DNA of 64,000 nt from Pseudomonas linyingensis (lineage in GTDB: Bacteria > Pseudomonadota > Gammaproteobacteria > Pseudomonadales > Pseudomonadaceae): assembly GCF_900109175.1 (NCBI RefSeq), contig NZ_FNZE01000008.1:1-64000 (forward strand), given 5' to 3'. Position 1 is the stretch's first letter. Every line of letters begins with the position of its first letter. The notes beneath the pieces are model-generated. The model was not told the origin of the DNA. It did not search any database and saw only the letters and a list, made by a program, of their open reading frames with translations. A program made the position numbers and the translations under genes. This document shows positions 15,855 through 24,735 of this stretch, piece by piece.

Positions 15855-16519
15855 CAGGCCTCCCCTGGCTGGATGCGGCCCTGGCGCAGGTACAGGGTAC
15901 GGCCCAGACGCGAGGCCAGACGCGCGCTGTGGGTGACCATCAACAGGCTGCTGCCGGTCTCGCTGACCAGCTCCAGCAGCAGGTCGAGCACCGCTGCGCT
16001 GCTGGCCTCGTCCAGGTTGCCGGTCGGCTCGTCGGCCAGCAGCAACGCCGGCCGTGCCGCCAGCGCCCGGCCGATGGCCACGCGCTGCTGCTGGCCGCCG
16101 GAGAGCTGTTCGGGATAGCGCGCCAGCAGGGACGCCAGCCCCAGGCGCTCGGCCAGATGGCCGATCCAGGCCTGATCGTGGCGTCCGGCCAGGCGCGCCT
16201 GGAAGGACAGGTTGGCCGCCACGTCGAGGCTGCCGATCAGGTTGTACTGCTGGAACACCAGGCCGATGCCTTCGCGCCGCCAGCGCGCCAGCTCCGCCTC
16301 GCGGCGCCCCTGCAGGGGCTGGCCGTCGACCAGGATGCGTCCGCTGTCGACGCGCTCCAGCCCGGCGATCAGGTGCAGCAGGGTGCTCTTGCCGCTGCCG
16401 GATTCGCCCATCAGCGCCAGGCTGCTGCCGGTCGACAACTGCAGATCGACCCCACGCAACACCGGCAGGCTGCCTTGGGCGGTGACGAACGACTTGTACA
16501 CATTCTCGACGATCAGCAT
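15854..16519 (-). CDS. ABC transporter ATP-binding protein (LolD/MacB-type, AttE-like)
   Basis: The 221-residue ATPase has a complete set of motifs: Walker A GESGSGKST, Q-loop VFQQYNLIGSLDV, signature LSGGQQQRVAIGRAL, Walker B LLLADEPTGNLD and the switch histidine in LMVTHS. Length and sequence are typical of the LolD/MacB group that pairs with FtsX-domain permeases. It is the first gene of a three-gene minus-strand operon with stop/start overlap to the permease. The likely role is export or extraction of a hydrophobic compound from the inner membrane, handed to the lipocalin-fold lipoprotein (inference). Confidence 0.9.
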   Translation of the reverse strand: MLIVENVYKSFVTAQGSLPVLRGVDLQLSTGSSLALMGESGSGKSTLLHLIAGLERVDSGRILVDGQPLQGRREAELARWRREGIGLVFQQYNLIGSLDVAANLSFQARLAGRHDQAWIGHLAERLGLASLLARYPEQLSGGQQQRVAIGRALAARPALLLADEPTGNLDEASSAAVLDLLLELVSETGSSLLMVTHSARLASRLGRTLYLRQGRIQPGEA

Positions 16520-16758
16520 GTGCGGGACTCCTGCATGCTGGAGTGAGAAGGATAGCTGGCCAGCTCGTCGCTCTCGTCGGCATCCCGGGCTTCACGGCTG
16601 TGCGCCTTGGCATGCCGAGGCCGCTTGCGCGCCAGGCTCCCGGTGATGACGGCCCAGGAATATCCCTGCCGGAGGCCGTTGGGCAGCTTTCCCTTCACAG
16701 TCGCGCTGGACTGCCCGAAGATCGAAGGCGTCGATGATGCGCAGGCGAGGTTCCCAAC

Positions 16759-17142
16759 ATGAGCGCGCAGCTGAACCACACTATCGTCTGGTGCCGCGAC
16801 AAGGAGAAGTCGGCGACCTTCCTCACGGAGCTCCTCGGCCTGCCCAGCGCCAGCCGCTTCGGGCCGATGCTCGTCGTCCAGCTCGCCAACGGTGTCTCGC
16901 TCGATTTCCACGAACACGCCGGCGAGATTTCCTCCCAGCACTATGCCTTCCTGATCGACGAAGATGACTTCGACCAGGTCTTCGCCCGCATCCGGGGTCT
17001 AGGGTTGCAGTACTGGGCCGACCCCGGCAGGCATCGCCCAGGCGAAATCAACCGTAACGATGGGGGGCGCGGGGTGTATTTCGAGGACCCCGACGGCCAT
17101 TTCCTCGAGGTCATCACCCGGCCCTACGGCAGCGCTGGTTGA
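16759..17142 (+). CDS. VOC-family (glyoxalase/bleomycin-resistance fold) protein
   Basis: A 127-residue protein made of two beta-alpha-beta-beta-beta units. The first opens with LNHTIVWCRDKEKSATFLTELLG, the usual VOC strand and helix carrying the first metal-ligand histidine. The second ends with GVYFEDPDGHFLEVITRPYG, carrying the final conserved glutamate. The single-domain size fits glyoxalase-like or dioxygenase-like members that act as homodimers. Substrate cannot be inferred. It starts at ATG 16759. The 239 bases before it hold no recognisable gene. Confidence 0.8.
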   Translation: MSAQLNHTIVWCRDKEKSATFLTELLGLPSASRFGPMLVVQLANGVSLDFHEHAGEISSQHYAFLIDEDDFDQVFARIRGLGLQYWADPGRHRPGEINRNDGGRGVYFEDPDGHFLEVITRPYGSAG

Positions 17143-17220
17143 TGTGCCCTCCACGATTCAGCACCGAGCAAGACTCGCCGGGCAGGTAAACTACCCGCGA
17201 CTTCAGCAGAGACCCGCCCG

Positions 17221-17574
17221 ATGAGTTGTACCAGCCGAAAGATCGACCAACTGCGCCGGCAGATCCCCGGGTTCGCCTGCGAGCCCGGATGCCACGACTG
17301 CTGCGGGCCGGTCACGGCGTCGTCCGAGGAGATGTCGCGACTGCCGGTGAAAAGCGACGCCGAACATGACGCCGCGCTGGCCGAATGGAACTGCGTGCAT
17401 CTCGGTGCGCAGGGCTGCGAGGTGTACGAGCAGCGCCCGCTGATCTGTCGCCTGTTCGGCACCACGGCGAGTCTGCCATGCCCCCGCGGACGCGGCCCCG
17501 AAGCGCCAACGGAGGCGCATGTCGAGCAGCAGGTGCACGAGCTGATTGCGAGCACACGCCAGGTGCTGGTTTAA
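17221..17574 (+). CDS. YkgJ-family cysteine-cluster protein
   Basis: This 117-residue cytoplasmic protein carries the conserved cysteine pattern of the YkgJ (zinc- or iron-chelating domain) family: ACEPGCHDCCGPV near residues 19-29, then NCVHLGAQGC, then YEQRPLICRLFG, the family's RPxxCR motif. The cysteines probably bind a metal or Fe-S cluster; the biochemical role of the family is not established. It starts at ATG 17221, 78 bases downstream of the VOC gene on the same strand, and is convergent with the next gene. Confidence 0.85.
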   Translation: MSCTSRKIDQLRRQIPGFACEPGCHDCCGPVTASSEEMSRLPVKSDAEHDAALAEWNCVHLGAQGCEVYEQRPLICRLFGTTASLPCPRGRGPEAPTEAHVEQQVHELIASTRQVLV

Positions 17575-17602
17575 GGAGGCGGCCGGGCCGGCCCTGCGAG
17601 TC

Positions 17603-18223
17603 TCAAGGCTTGCCGGCTGGCGTGGCTGGTGCCGCAGCGGCCTTCAGCACGTCAGCCACCCGTTTCTGCATCTCGTAGCCCGGCGTCTCGACGCTGTCGT
17701 AGTCGCGGGTATAGCGCCGGGCAAACTCGGCCACGCCCCATTGCTGGTACTGCTGCACATGTACGAGTTCATGGGCCCAGAGCGCGACGTCGTTGAGGGC
17801 GGCCTCCTCGCTGCGAAAGACGATGATGTCCACCAGCGTGACGGCTTGCACGTCGGGGTTCTGCAGCATGGTGTTGGCGGCGTTGAACTCCGTCTCGTCG
17901 CCGATCTTGTAGCGGGCGGTCTCCAGCACCTGCAGGTCGAAGTAGTCTTCGAGCTGGACGCGGATGTTCAGCGGGATTGGTCGCACATCGCCGGCCGCAG
18001 CAGTGTTGCGCGACTGCACCAGCCACGTCTCCAGTCCGGACGCAGCCATCTTGCCAACACTGTCGTAGATCTCGCCCATCTCCTCCCGGGTGCCGGGGGC
18101 GCAGAAGCAGGTGAGCATGCAGACCTCGTGCTGGCCGGCCGGACAGGCGAGCCCGGCGGACGCGCTGCCGGTGGCAAGCAGCAGGGCGCAGAGGAGTGAT
18201 TGGCGCAGGAAAACAGCAGGCAA
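17603..18223 (-). CDS. exported DUF4157-like protein with HExxH motif
   Basis: A start at TTG 18223 is chosen because GGAG lies 6 bases upstream and it begins a clean signal peptide (VFLRQSLLCALLLATGSASA). An ATG at 18271 would add 16 residues without a good ribosome binding site. The mature protein has an early cysteine-rich patch (CPAGQHEVCMLTCFCAPG, four Cys, possible disulfides) and a C-terminal module with VDIIVFRSEEAA, then HELVHVQQYQQWG and FARRYTRDYDSVE. That module matches the DUF4157 fold, whose HExxH is metalloprotease-like. DUF4157 is best known from extracellular contractile-injection-system loci, but no such genes are here. Proteolytic activity is unproven. Confidence 0.7.
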   Translation of the reverse strand: MPAVFLRQSLLCALLLATGSASAGLACPAGQHEVCMLTCFCAPGTREEMGEIYDSVGKMAASGLETWLVQSRNTAAAGDVRPIPLNIRVQLEDYFDLQVLETARYKIGDETEFNAANTMLQNPDVQAVTLVDIIVFRSEEAALNDVALWAHELVHVQQYQQWGVAEFARRYTRDYDSVETPGYEMQKRVADVLKAAAAPATPAGKP

Positions 18224-18456
18224 GGGGGGCTCCGCGAGGCATTGGCGATCGGCAGGCGCTACTTTGAGCATCGCCGCGCCCGTTGTCGAATCACGGGATT
18301 GGACCGCTGCGGCCCGCGTTCGTTGCCCAGGTAGCCGGCGCTTTTCCCGGCCGTGAGCCGATGGCCAGATCCCCTCAGCGCACCGGCCGATTCGAGACGA
18401 TCCAGGGCGGCCTGGCGAAGCGGGTACGAGCCAGGTCGCACCCGCTCCTGGCGTCT

Positions 18457-19017
18457 TCAGCGCTTGATCGGGGAAATCTTCGACCCCTCGATGCCGATGC
18501 CTGCCATCAAGCCTTGCTGATCGAAGATGAACGCGTAGGCATCGTCCTTCAGCGTGGTGCTGGACAGCTTCTTCGCTACCCCGGAGTCCACCACGACCAC
18601 GGTCGGCCCGACACCGATTTCCCAGCCCTTGGTCTCGCCGATATATTTCACCATCTCTTCGTTCATCAGGAACACCACATAGCCGTACGACTGCGCGCCG
18701 GCCTGCAGCCCCCAGGAACCGCTGACGGAGTTGTAGTAGCCGGTCACCTTCGAGCCGCGCATCAGCGCGCCCTCGCCATAGCTGCCGCCAAACACCAGCC
18801 CCGCCTTCACTATCTTCGGAAAGACGAGTACCGCCTTGGCATTGCGCGCGATGGTTTCGGCAAAGGGATTGGACTTGTAGAGGGTCTGCAACGCCTGCCG
18901 GCAGTCCTGGTCCAGGTCCTCTGCGGTAGCGGCAGTCGCGCTATTCATAAGGCCCACGGATATCAGTGACAGGGTCGTGAAGACGATCGAGAGAAAGAAC
19001 CGCAGAGATTGGGTCAT
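18457..19017 (-). CDS. SYLF/Ysc84-domain lipid-binding protein, exported
   Basis: A 186-residue protein starting at ATG 19017 with a signal peptide (LRFFLSIVFTTLSLISVGLMNSATA, cleavage before ATAEDL). The mature domain is a typical SYLF (Ysc84-like) module: helix with AKAVLVFPKIVKAGLVFGGSYGEG, then GYYNSVSGSWGLQAGAQSYG, VVVVDSGVAKKL and the final DAYAFIFDQQGLMAGIGIEGSKISPI. The eukaryotic counterpart binds phosphoinositides; bacterial exported forms are poorly understood. It stands alone between the DUF4157-like gene and the indolepyruvate oxidoreductase terminator region. Confidence 0.9.
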   Translation of the reverse strand: MTQSLRFFLSIVFTTLSLISVGLMNSATAATAEDLDQDCRQALQTLYKSNPFAETIARNAKAVLVFPKIVKAGLVFGGSYGEGALMRGSKVTGYYNSVSGSWGLQAGAQSYGYVVFLMNEEMVKYIGETKGWEIGVGPTVVVVDSGVAKKLSSTTLKDDAYAFIFDQQGLMAGIGIEGSKISPIKR

Positions 19018-19376
19018 TGTCGTGCTCCGATGCTGGCGATGGGCAGCATGTGACGAGTCACTGAGCCGCAGCCCGCACATGCAACAGACGGGTTCCGCCG
19101 CCTGCGGGAAATCATCCGGCGCACCATGGGTTGCTCGCGTGGCGAGCTGCTACCTGGAAAGGCTCGATCCAGGATCGCCACGACCGACGGGCTGCGGACG
19201 AATCGCTCATGAGTGTAGATCTGAACCCGCCCCGGTGCCCGGAGAGGGATCGGCATGGGCTGTCGATCCCTCTCCGCCGGGATTTCCGCGGCCCAGAAAT
19301 AAAAAACCGCCCGCGCCATACAGCGCGGGCGGCAAACGGGTACCGCCTCCAGCACCCGGTCCACATGCTCATTGCA
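19018..19376. other. 359-base gap with a second strong stem-loop
   Basis: This gap holds the promoter of the SYLF gene at its left and the terminator of the oxidoreductase at 19301-19332. Between them, 19241-19252 (GGAGAGGGATCG) pairs perfectly with 19264-19275 around an 11-base loop. No T-run follows it on either strand. No gene is credible here. Confidence 0.5.
19301..19332 (-). terminator. Rho-independent terminator after the indolepyruvate oxidoreductase gene
   Basis: Ten-base arms 19307-19316 and 19323-19332 (CCGCCCGCGC) enclose a six-base loop; the minus-strand tail is six T followed by ATTT. It lies 45 bases past the stop codon. Confidence 0.9.
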
Positions 19377-22300
19377 TCAAGCGACGTTCTGTTCGGCCTT
19401 CGGCTCAGTCTTGGCCGGCTGGATGTGCACCACCTGTACCGCCACCGCTTCGACCTTCGGCTGCGGCTTGGCATAGCGCTGCGGGGCGAAGTCGTGCAGC
19501 AGGCGCGCCTCGCGGGCCTTCACGCGCTCGACGTTGGCCAGCTTGACGTGGTCGTAGCCGCGGATCTCCTCGGCCAGCGCGGCGATGCGCACGGCGCCTT
19601 CCAGGTTGCCCTGGGTCAGCTGCGGCAGCAGTTCGCGGATGCGCGCGGCGTATTCCTCGATCAGCCGGCGCTCCATGCGGCGCTCCTCGCTCATGCCGAA
19701 CAGGTCCAGCGCAGTGCCGCGCAGGGCCTTGGCCTTGGCCATCAGCGGGAAGACCTTCTGCAGCCACGGGCCGATGGTGATCTTGCGCGGGGCGCTGCCG
19801 TCCTGGCCCGGACGCGACAGCAGCGGCGGGGCCATGTGGAATTCCAGGCTGAAGTCGCCCTCGAACTGCGCTTCCAGCTGGGCGCGGAAGGTTGGGTCGC
19901 TGTACAGGCGCGCCACCTCGTACTCGTCCTTGTAGGCCATCAGCTTGGCGTAGCCGCGCGCCACCACCGGGCTCAGGCGCAGCTTGGCGTCCGCGCCGAG
20001 CAGGGCGCGTTCGGCAGCGGCGACTTCGTCCACCAGCGCGCGGAAGCGGCGGGCGTAGGCGGCGTTCTGGTAGTCGGTGAGCAGCAGCTCGCGGTGGGCG
20101 ACCAGCTCGTCGAAGTCCTCGATGGCGCGGAATTCCTCCACCTCGGCGCTACGGCTGAGCAGCTGGCGCAGGCCCTGCGGATTGGCGCAGGCCAGGCGAC
20201 CGAGGCCGAAGGCGGCCAGGTTCATCGGTACGGCGACGCCGTTCAGTTCGATGGCGCGTTGCAGCGATTCCAGGCTCAGCGGGATCAGCCCGGCCTGCCA
20301 GGCGTAGCCCATCAGCAGGATGTTGGCGCCGATGCTGTCGCCGAGGGCACGCTGGGCCAGGCTCTGCGCGTCGCACAGGTCGAGGCCGGCTTCGCCGACA
20401 GCGTGGCGGATCTTCTCCAGCAGCCCTTCGGTCTGCAGGTTGGCGTCCGGGTTGCGCACGAACTCGGCGGTCGGCAGCACATGGCGGTTGGCGACCACCT
20501 TGGTGCGGCCGTGCTTGACGCTCTGCAGGGCGTCGGCGGAGGCGGCCACCACCAGGTCGCAGGCGAGCAGGGCGTCGGCCTGCTGGGTGTCGATGCGTAC
20601 CTGGTTGAGGCGCTCCGGCACGTCGGCCAGGCGCACGAAGGACAGCACCGCGCCGCCTTTCTGGGCGAAGCCCATGAAGTCGAGCACGCTGGCCGACTTG
20701 AATTCCAGGTGGGCGGCCATGGAGATCAGCGCGCCGACGGTGACCACGCCGGTGCCGCCGACGCCGGTGACCAGCAGGTCATAGGGCGCGTTCCACACGT
20801 GGGCCGCCGGACGCGGCAGGTTGTTCAGCAGTTCGGCCAGGGCGCGCTGGCCAGCCTCGGCCTGCAGGGCGCCGACGCCCTTGCGCACGCGGCCGCCCTT
20901 GACCGAGACGAAGCTCGGGCAGAAGCCGTTGACGCAGGAGTAGTCCTTGTTGCACGACGACTGGTCGAGCTGGCGCTTGCGGCCCAGTTCGGTCTCCAGC
21001 GGCACCAGCGACAGGCAGTTGGAGGCCACGCCGCAGTCGCCGCAGCCTTCGCATACGGCCTGGTTGATGAACAGGCGGCGATCCGGGTCGGGGAATTCGC
21101 CCTTCTTGCGGCGGCGGCGCTTCTCGGCGGCGCAGGTCTGTTCGTAGATCAGTACGGTGACGCCTGAGGTTTCGCGCAGTTCGCGCTGCACCTTGTCCAG
21201 ATCCTCGCGCGGGTGGAAGGCGGTGCTGGCCGGGAAGCGGCTGCGCTGGCTGTCGTACTTGGCGATGTCGTCGCTGAGCACCACCACCTTGCGTGCGCCC
21301 TCGGCGCTCACCTGCTGGGCGATGGCGTCGACGGTGATGGTGCCGTCCACCGGCTGGCCGCCGGTCATGGCCACCGCGTCGTTGAACAGGATCTTGTAGG
21401 TGATGTTGGCCTTGGCGGCGATCGACTGGCGGATCGCCAGGTAGCCGGAGTGGTAGTAGGTGCCGTCGCCGAGGTTCTGGAACACGTGCGGCACCCTGGT
21501 GAAGCGCGAGTGGGCAGCCCAGTCGACGCCTTCGCCGCCCATCTGGATCAGGCCGGTGGTCTCGCGGTCCATCCAGTTGGCCATGAAGTGGCAGCCGATG
21601 CCGGCCAGGGCGCGCGAGCCTTCCGGCACCTTGGTCGAGCTGTTGTGCGGGCAGCCGGAGCAGAAGTAGGGCGAGCGGCGCACGGCGTCGGCCAGGTTGC
21701 TCAGTTGCGGCGGCGCGGTGAAGTCGCAGACCAGTTGGCGACGATCCAGATCGCCGGTCAGGCGCGCCAGCCAGTCGGCCAGCACCGGCATGATGCGTGA
21801 CGGGCGTAGCTCGCCGAGCGAGGAGAGCAGCGGCTTGCCGTCGACGTCCTGCTTGCCGAGCAGACGCGGGCGCAGCTCGGTCGGCTGGTTGTAGAGCATC
21901 TCGCGCAGCTGGCGCTCGATCACTGGCGCCTTTTCCTCGATCACCAGCAGCTCTTCGAGGCCGAGGGCGAACTCCAGAGCGCGGGTCGGCTCGATGGGGA
22001 AGGACAGGCCGACCTTGTAGACGCGAATGCCGGCGCGGGCCAGGTCGTCGAGGCCGATGTCGAGGCGGCGCAGGCACTCGAGGAAGTCGAGGTGGGCCTT
22101 GCCGCAGGTGACGATGCCGAACCGCGCCTGCTCGCAGGCGACGATGGTCTTGTCGATGCTGTTGGTCTTGGCGAAGGCGCGCACGGCGTCGAGCTTGTCG
22201 GCCTGGCGGGCTTCGAGCTGCAGGGACGGCAGGTCCGGCCAGCGGTAGTGCAGGCCGCCGGCCGGCGCGGTGTAGTCCACCGGGGCCTCGAAGCGGGTCT

Positions 22301-22985
22301 GGATGCGGTCGAGGTCGACGGTCGAGCCGCTTTCCACCACCTCGGAGAGGGCGGTGAAGCCGACCCAGGCGCCGGAGAAGCGCGACAGCGCCCACCCGTA
22401 CAGGCCGAACTCGAGGTATTCGGCAATGGTCGCCGGGGAAACGGTCGGCACGCTCCAGGCCTGGAAGGCCAGGTCGCTCTGGTGCGGCATGGACGAGGAC
22501 ACGCAGCCGTGGTCGTCGCCAGCGACGATCAGCACGCCGCCGTTGGGCGAGGAGCCGTAGGCGTGGCCGTGCTTGAGGGCATCGCCGGCGCGGTCGACGC
22601 CCGGACCCTTGCCGTACCAGTAGGCGAACACGCCCTCGACGGTGCGCTCGGGGTCGGATTCGACCTGCTGGGTGCCGAGCACCGCGGTGCCGCCCAGTTC
22701 TTCGTTGATCGCGGGGAGGAATTCGATCTGGTTGTCGGCCAGCATGCGCTTGGCCTTCCACAGCGCCTGGTCGACCATACCCAGCGGCGAGCCACGGTAG
22801 CCGCTGATGAAGCCGGCGGTGTTCAGGCCACGCTCGCGGTCGATGGCGCGCTGCATCAGCGGCAGGCGTACCAGCGCCTGGGTGCCAGTGAGGAAAATCT
22901 GGCCGCGGGTGGCCTTGAGGTTGTCGCTCAGCTGGTAGTCGCTGCGCAGCTGCACGGTGCTGGCGCGATCGGTCGCATGGGTCAT
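19377..22985 (-). CDS. indolepyruvate:ferredoxin oxidoreductase, fused alpha/beta subunits
   Basis: This 1202-residue protein joins both halves of an archaeal-type IOR. The N-terminal part (about 20-700) is a 2-oxoacid oxidoreductase with ThDP domains (GYRGSPLG, EELGGTAVLGTQQ, NLGDGTYYHSG) and the CSGCPHNSST motif. Cysteine motifs for Fe-S clusters follow (CEGCGDCGVASNC and a later CNKDYSCVNGFC). The C-terminal gamma/beta-type domain contains VTGVGGTGVVTVGALI. It oxidatively decarboxylates aryl pyruvates (indolepyruvate, phenylpyruvate), passing electrons to ferredoxin. Pseudomonad single-chain enzymes have this length. It is divergent from an Lrp/AsnC regulator across 135 bases, so that regulator probably controls it. 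A strong terminator follows. Confidence 0.92.
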   Translation of the reverse strand: MTHATDRASTVQLRSDYQLSDNLKATRGQIFLTGTQALVRLPLMQRAIDRERGLNTAGFISGYRGSPLGMVDQALWKAKRMLADNQIEFLPAINEELGGTAVLGTQQVESDPERTVEGVFAYWYGKGPGVDRAGDALKHGHAYGSSPNGGVLIVAGDDHGCVSSSMPHQSDLAFQAWSVPTVSPATIAEYLEFGLYGWALSRFSGAWVGFTALSEVVESGSTVDLDRIQTRFEAPVDYTAPAGGLHYRWPDLPSLQLEARQADKLDAVRAFAKTNSIDKTIVACEQARFGIVTCGKAHLDFLECLRRLDIGLDDLARAGIRVYKVGLSFPIEPTRALEFALGLEELLVIEEKAPVIERQLREMLYNQPTELRPRLLGKQDVDGKPLLSSLGELRPSRIMPVLADWLARLTGDLDRRQLVCDFTAPPQLSNLADAVRRSPYFCSGCPHNSSTKVPEGSRALAGIGCHFMANWMDRETTGLIQMGGEGVDWAAHSRFTRVPHVFQNLGDGTYYHSGYLAIRQSIAAKANITYKILFNDAVAMTGGQPVDGTITVDAIAQQVSAEGARKVVVLSDDIAKYDSQRSRFPASTAFHPREDLDKVQRELRETSGVTVLIYEQTCAAEKRRRRKKGEFPDPDRRLFINQAVCEGCGDCGVASNCLSLVPLETELGRKRQLDQSSCNKDYSCVNGFCPSFVSVKGGRVRKGVGALQAEAGQRALAELLNNLPRPAAHVWNAPYDLLVTGVGGTGVVTVGALISMAAHLEFKSASVLDFMGFAQKGGAVLSFVRLADVPERLNQVRIDTQQADALLACDLVVAASADALQSVKHGRTKVVANRHVLPTAEFVRNPDANLQTEGLLEKIRHAVGEAGLDLCDAQSLAQRALGDSIGANILLMGYAWQAGLIPLSLESLQRAIELNGVAVPMNLAAFGLGRLACANPQGLRQLLSRSAEVEEFRAIEDFDELVAHRELLLTDYQNAAYARRFRALVDEVAAAERALLGADAKLRLSPVVARGYAKLMAYKDEYEVARLYSDPTFRAQLEAQFEGDFSLEFHMAPPLLSRPGQDGSAPRKITIGPWLQKVFPLMAKAKALRGTALDLFGMSEERRMERRLIEEYAARIRELLPQLTQGNLEGAVRIAALAEEIRGYDHVKLANVERVKAREARLLHDFAPQRYAKPQPKVEAVAVQVVHIQPAKTEPKAEQNVA

Positions 22986-23120
22986 TGTTGTTGTCCTGCG
23001 CGGTGTTGTTCTGTGGGGAATAGTGTTCCCCAGCCGGCGCAGTTTTTTGTTTCTCTTTTTCCTGGTCAGGCGGTAAATTTGAGGATGAATTACTCTTCAA
23101 AAGCCTTATCGGAGAATGAA

Positions 23121-23576
23121 ATGCTCGACAAATTCGCCCGCCAGCTGCTCCGCGAGTTGCAGCGCGACGCCCGGCAGACCATGCAGCAGCTCGCCGAGCG
23201 GGTCGGCCTGTCGACCACGCCCTGCTGGCGGCGCATCAAGGAGCTGGAGGAGGAGGGGGTGATCCGCCGCTACACGGTGCTGGTGGATCGCGAGAAGGTC
23301 GGCCTGCAGAACTGCGTGTTCGCCGAGGTGGCGCTGAGCCGCCACGCCGGCGACGTGACCGCCGAGTTCGAGGCGGCGGTGGCCGCCACCCCGGAGATCG
23401 TCGCCTGCTACGCCACCACCGGCAAGGCCGACTACCTGATCAAGGTGGTCACCAGCGACATCAAGGCCTACGACGAGGTGCTGCAGCAGCGCATCTTCCG
23501 CCTGCCCGGCGTGGCCAGCGTGCATACCAGCGTGGTGCTCAGGGAGGTGAAGGACGAGGTGAGTCTGCCGTTGTGA
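23121..23576 (+). CDS. Lrp/AsnC-family transcriptional regulator
   Basis: A 151-residue regulator read from ATG 23121, 6 bases after GGAGA; an in-frame ATG at 23085 would add twelve residues with a poorer match to the family N-terminus. MLDKFARQLLRELQRDARQ opens the winged helix-turn-helix (LAERVGLSTTPCWRRIKELEEEGVI), and the RAM ligand-binding domain follows (GKADYLIKVVTSDIKAYDEV). Such proteins sense amino acids. It is divergent from the indolepyruvate:ferredoxin oxidoreductase gene, so control of aromatic amino-acid breakdown by an aromatic ligand is likely (inference). The shared intergenic region has AT-rich stretches suited to Lrp binding. Confidence 0.92.
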   Translation: MLDKFARQLLRELQRDARQTMQQLAERVGLSTTPCWRRIKELEEEGVIRRYTVLVDREKVGLQNCVFAEVALSRHAGDVTAEFEAAVAATPEIVACYATTGKADYLIKVVTSDIKAYDEVLQQRIFRLPGVASVHTSVVLREVKDEVSLPL

Positions 23577-23610
23577 GGGTGAGGCGGCCGTGTAGGCTAG
23601 ATGATTCCTG

Positions 23611-24735
23611 CTACCACAATTGATAGGAGTCTTCGTCGTCACTATTCCCCTGTTGCCGTTGCATAGGCTGCCCGTCCGGCGGAGGCACAACTTGCGGTGG
23701 TGGTTCTTGCAGTGGTTGTTCTTGCGCTGGCGGTTCGTAGCGGGCCGGCTGCATGACGGTGCTGGCGAGGCTGCCCTCGATTTGTTCCGATAGGGCGTAG
23801 ACCCCGGCCATCACTCCAGTCTTGGGGTTGTGCACCAGGTCGAGCCACTTCTCGTCAAAGGCGGCGTGCAGATTGCTGCGCAGCTGCGCCTCCATTTTCG
23901 GCCGTTCGTTTTCGCGCAGCATGGCGGTGAAGGCTGCGGTTCCCAGGGATATCACCAGGCCTGCCGCCCGGCCGACCATCGCCGAGACTGCGCCGGCGAC
24001 ACCGCGGGTGGTGCGCTCGGTCACCAGGCTCTCGCTGGTCATTCTCGCGACTGGCGTTATGCCGGCTTGCGCCGACCAGGTTCCCGCGGCACCAGGAATA
24101 TTGTGGAGTCGCGTGACCAAGGCCGCATAGGCCGGCTGACTGTCGATTGGCTCGGCGGTGACAAGCTGGTAGAGCGAAGCGCCAGGCTCCAGTTCGATCG
24201 CGGGAATGTCCTGGAGCCGGTTGTCGAACTGATCCAGAGGCACACCGTAGCGCGGCGGGATGTCCTGGAGTTGCTCGCGCAGGAGGCGGACGTACAGTTG
24301 TGTCGTCTGCGCCATGATCCAGTCGGGACGGATCTCCTTGGCGACGGGTTCCAGCACGCGATCCTGGTATTGCTCCTGCAGATAGAGCGCCAGGCGATCC
24401 ACGGCCGGATATTTCGCGCCCTCTGCGTTCAGCTGGTACCAGGTCACCTTCATGGTCAGCCATTGCCGGGTCCAGTAGCTGGAAAACCACGGAATGAACT
24501 CCGCCTCGGTGCGCTGGTAGACGAGGGTCCTCCAGCGCTGCATGAGTTCGCGGGAATAGTCCTTGGCCTCCCCTGTGGCGTCCTTCGACGCAGCGACTAT
24601 GTCGCTGTCGATCTGCCGCCAGGTACTTTGCGAGATGACCACCGGCGTAGGAGGCGGCTCAGGGGGGCGTTCCTTACTGGCGCACCCTGCCACTGCCACC
24701 AGCAAGGCGATGATCAGGGCACGCAGGTTCAACAT
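23611..24735 (-). CDS. lipoprotein of unknown family
   Basis: This 374-residue protein starts at ATG 24735, where the signal peptide LNLRALIIALLVAVAGC puts the lipobox cysteine at residue 18, followed by a proline-rich linker (RPPEPPPTP). The body is helical, with a Trp-rich part (FIPWFSSYWTRQWLTMKVTWYQL). A hydrophobic glycine/alanine segment (about 255-280, GVAGAVSAMVGRAAGLVISLG) could insert in or lie on a membrane. The last 40 residues are Pro/Gln-rich repeats (PPAQEQPLQEPPPQ). I do not recognise a domain. It is convergent with the Lrp-type gene and monocistronic. Outer-membrane attachment is the only safe statement. Confidence 0.7.
   Translation of the reverse strand: MLNLRALIIALLVAVAGCASKERPPEPPPTPVVISQSTWRQIDSDIVAASKDATGEAKDYSRELMQRWRTLVYQRTEAEFIPWFSSYWTRQWLTMKVTWYQLNAEGAKYPAVDRLALYLQEQYQDRVLEPVAKEIRPDWIMAQTTQLYVRLLREQLQDIPPRYGVPLDQFDNRLQDIPAIELEPGASLYQLVTAEPIDSQPAYAALVTRLHNIPGAAGTWSAQAGITPVARMTSESLVTERTTRGVAGAVSAMVGRAAGLVISLGTAAFTAMLRENERPKMEAQLRSNLHAAFDEKWLDLVHNPKTGVMAGVYALSEQIEGSLASTVMQPARYEPPAQEQPLQEPPPQVVPPPDGQPMQRQQGNSDDEDSYQLW

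Noticed and set aside
16513-16941. Minus-strand open frame of 142 codons overlapping the VOC gene
   Set aside because: It overlaps the VOC gene, which has clear family motifs, and the remaining part shows no domain, leader or ribosome binding site. The 239-base gap is treated as empty.
19377-23100. Long plus-strand and second minus-strand open frames over the oxidoreductase gene
   Set aside because: They are shadows of the 1202-residue gene, which carries ThDP and Fe-S motifs in its own frame throughout.
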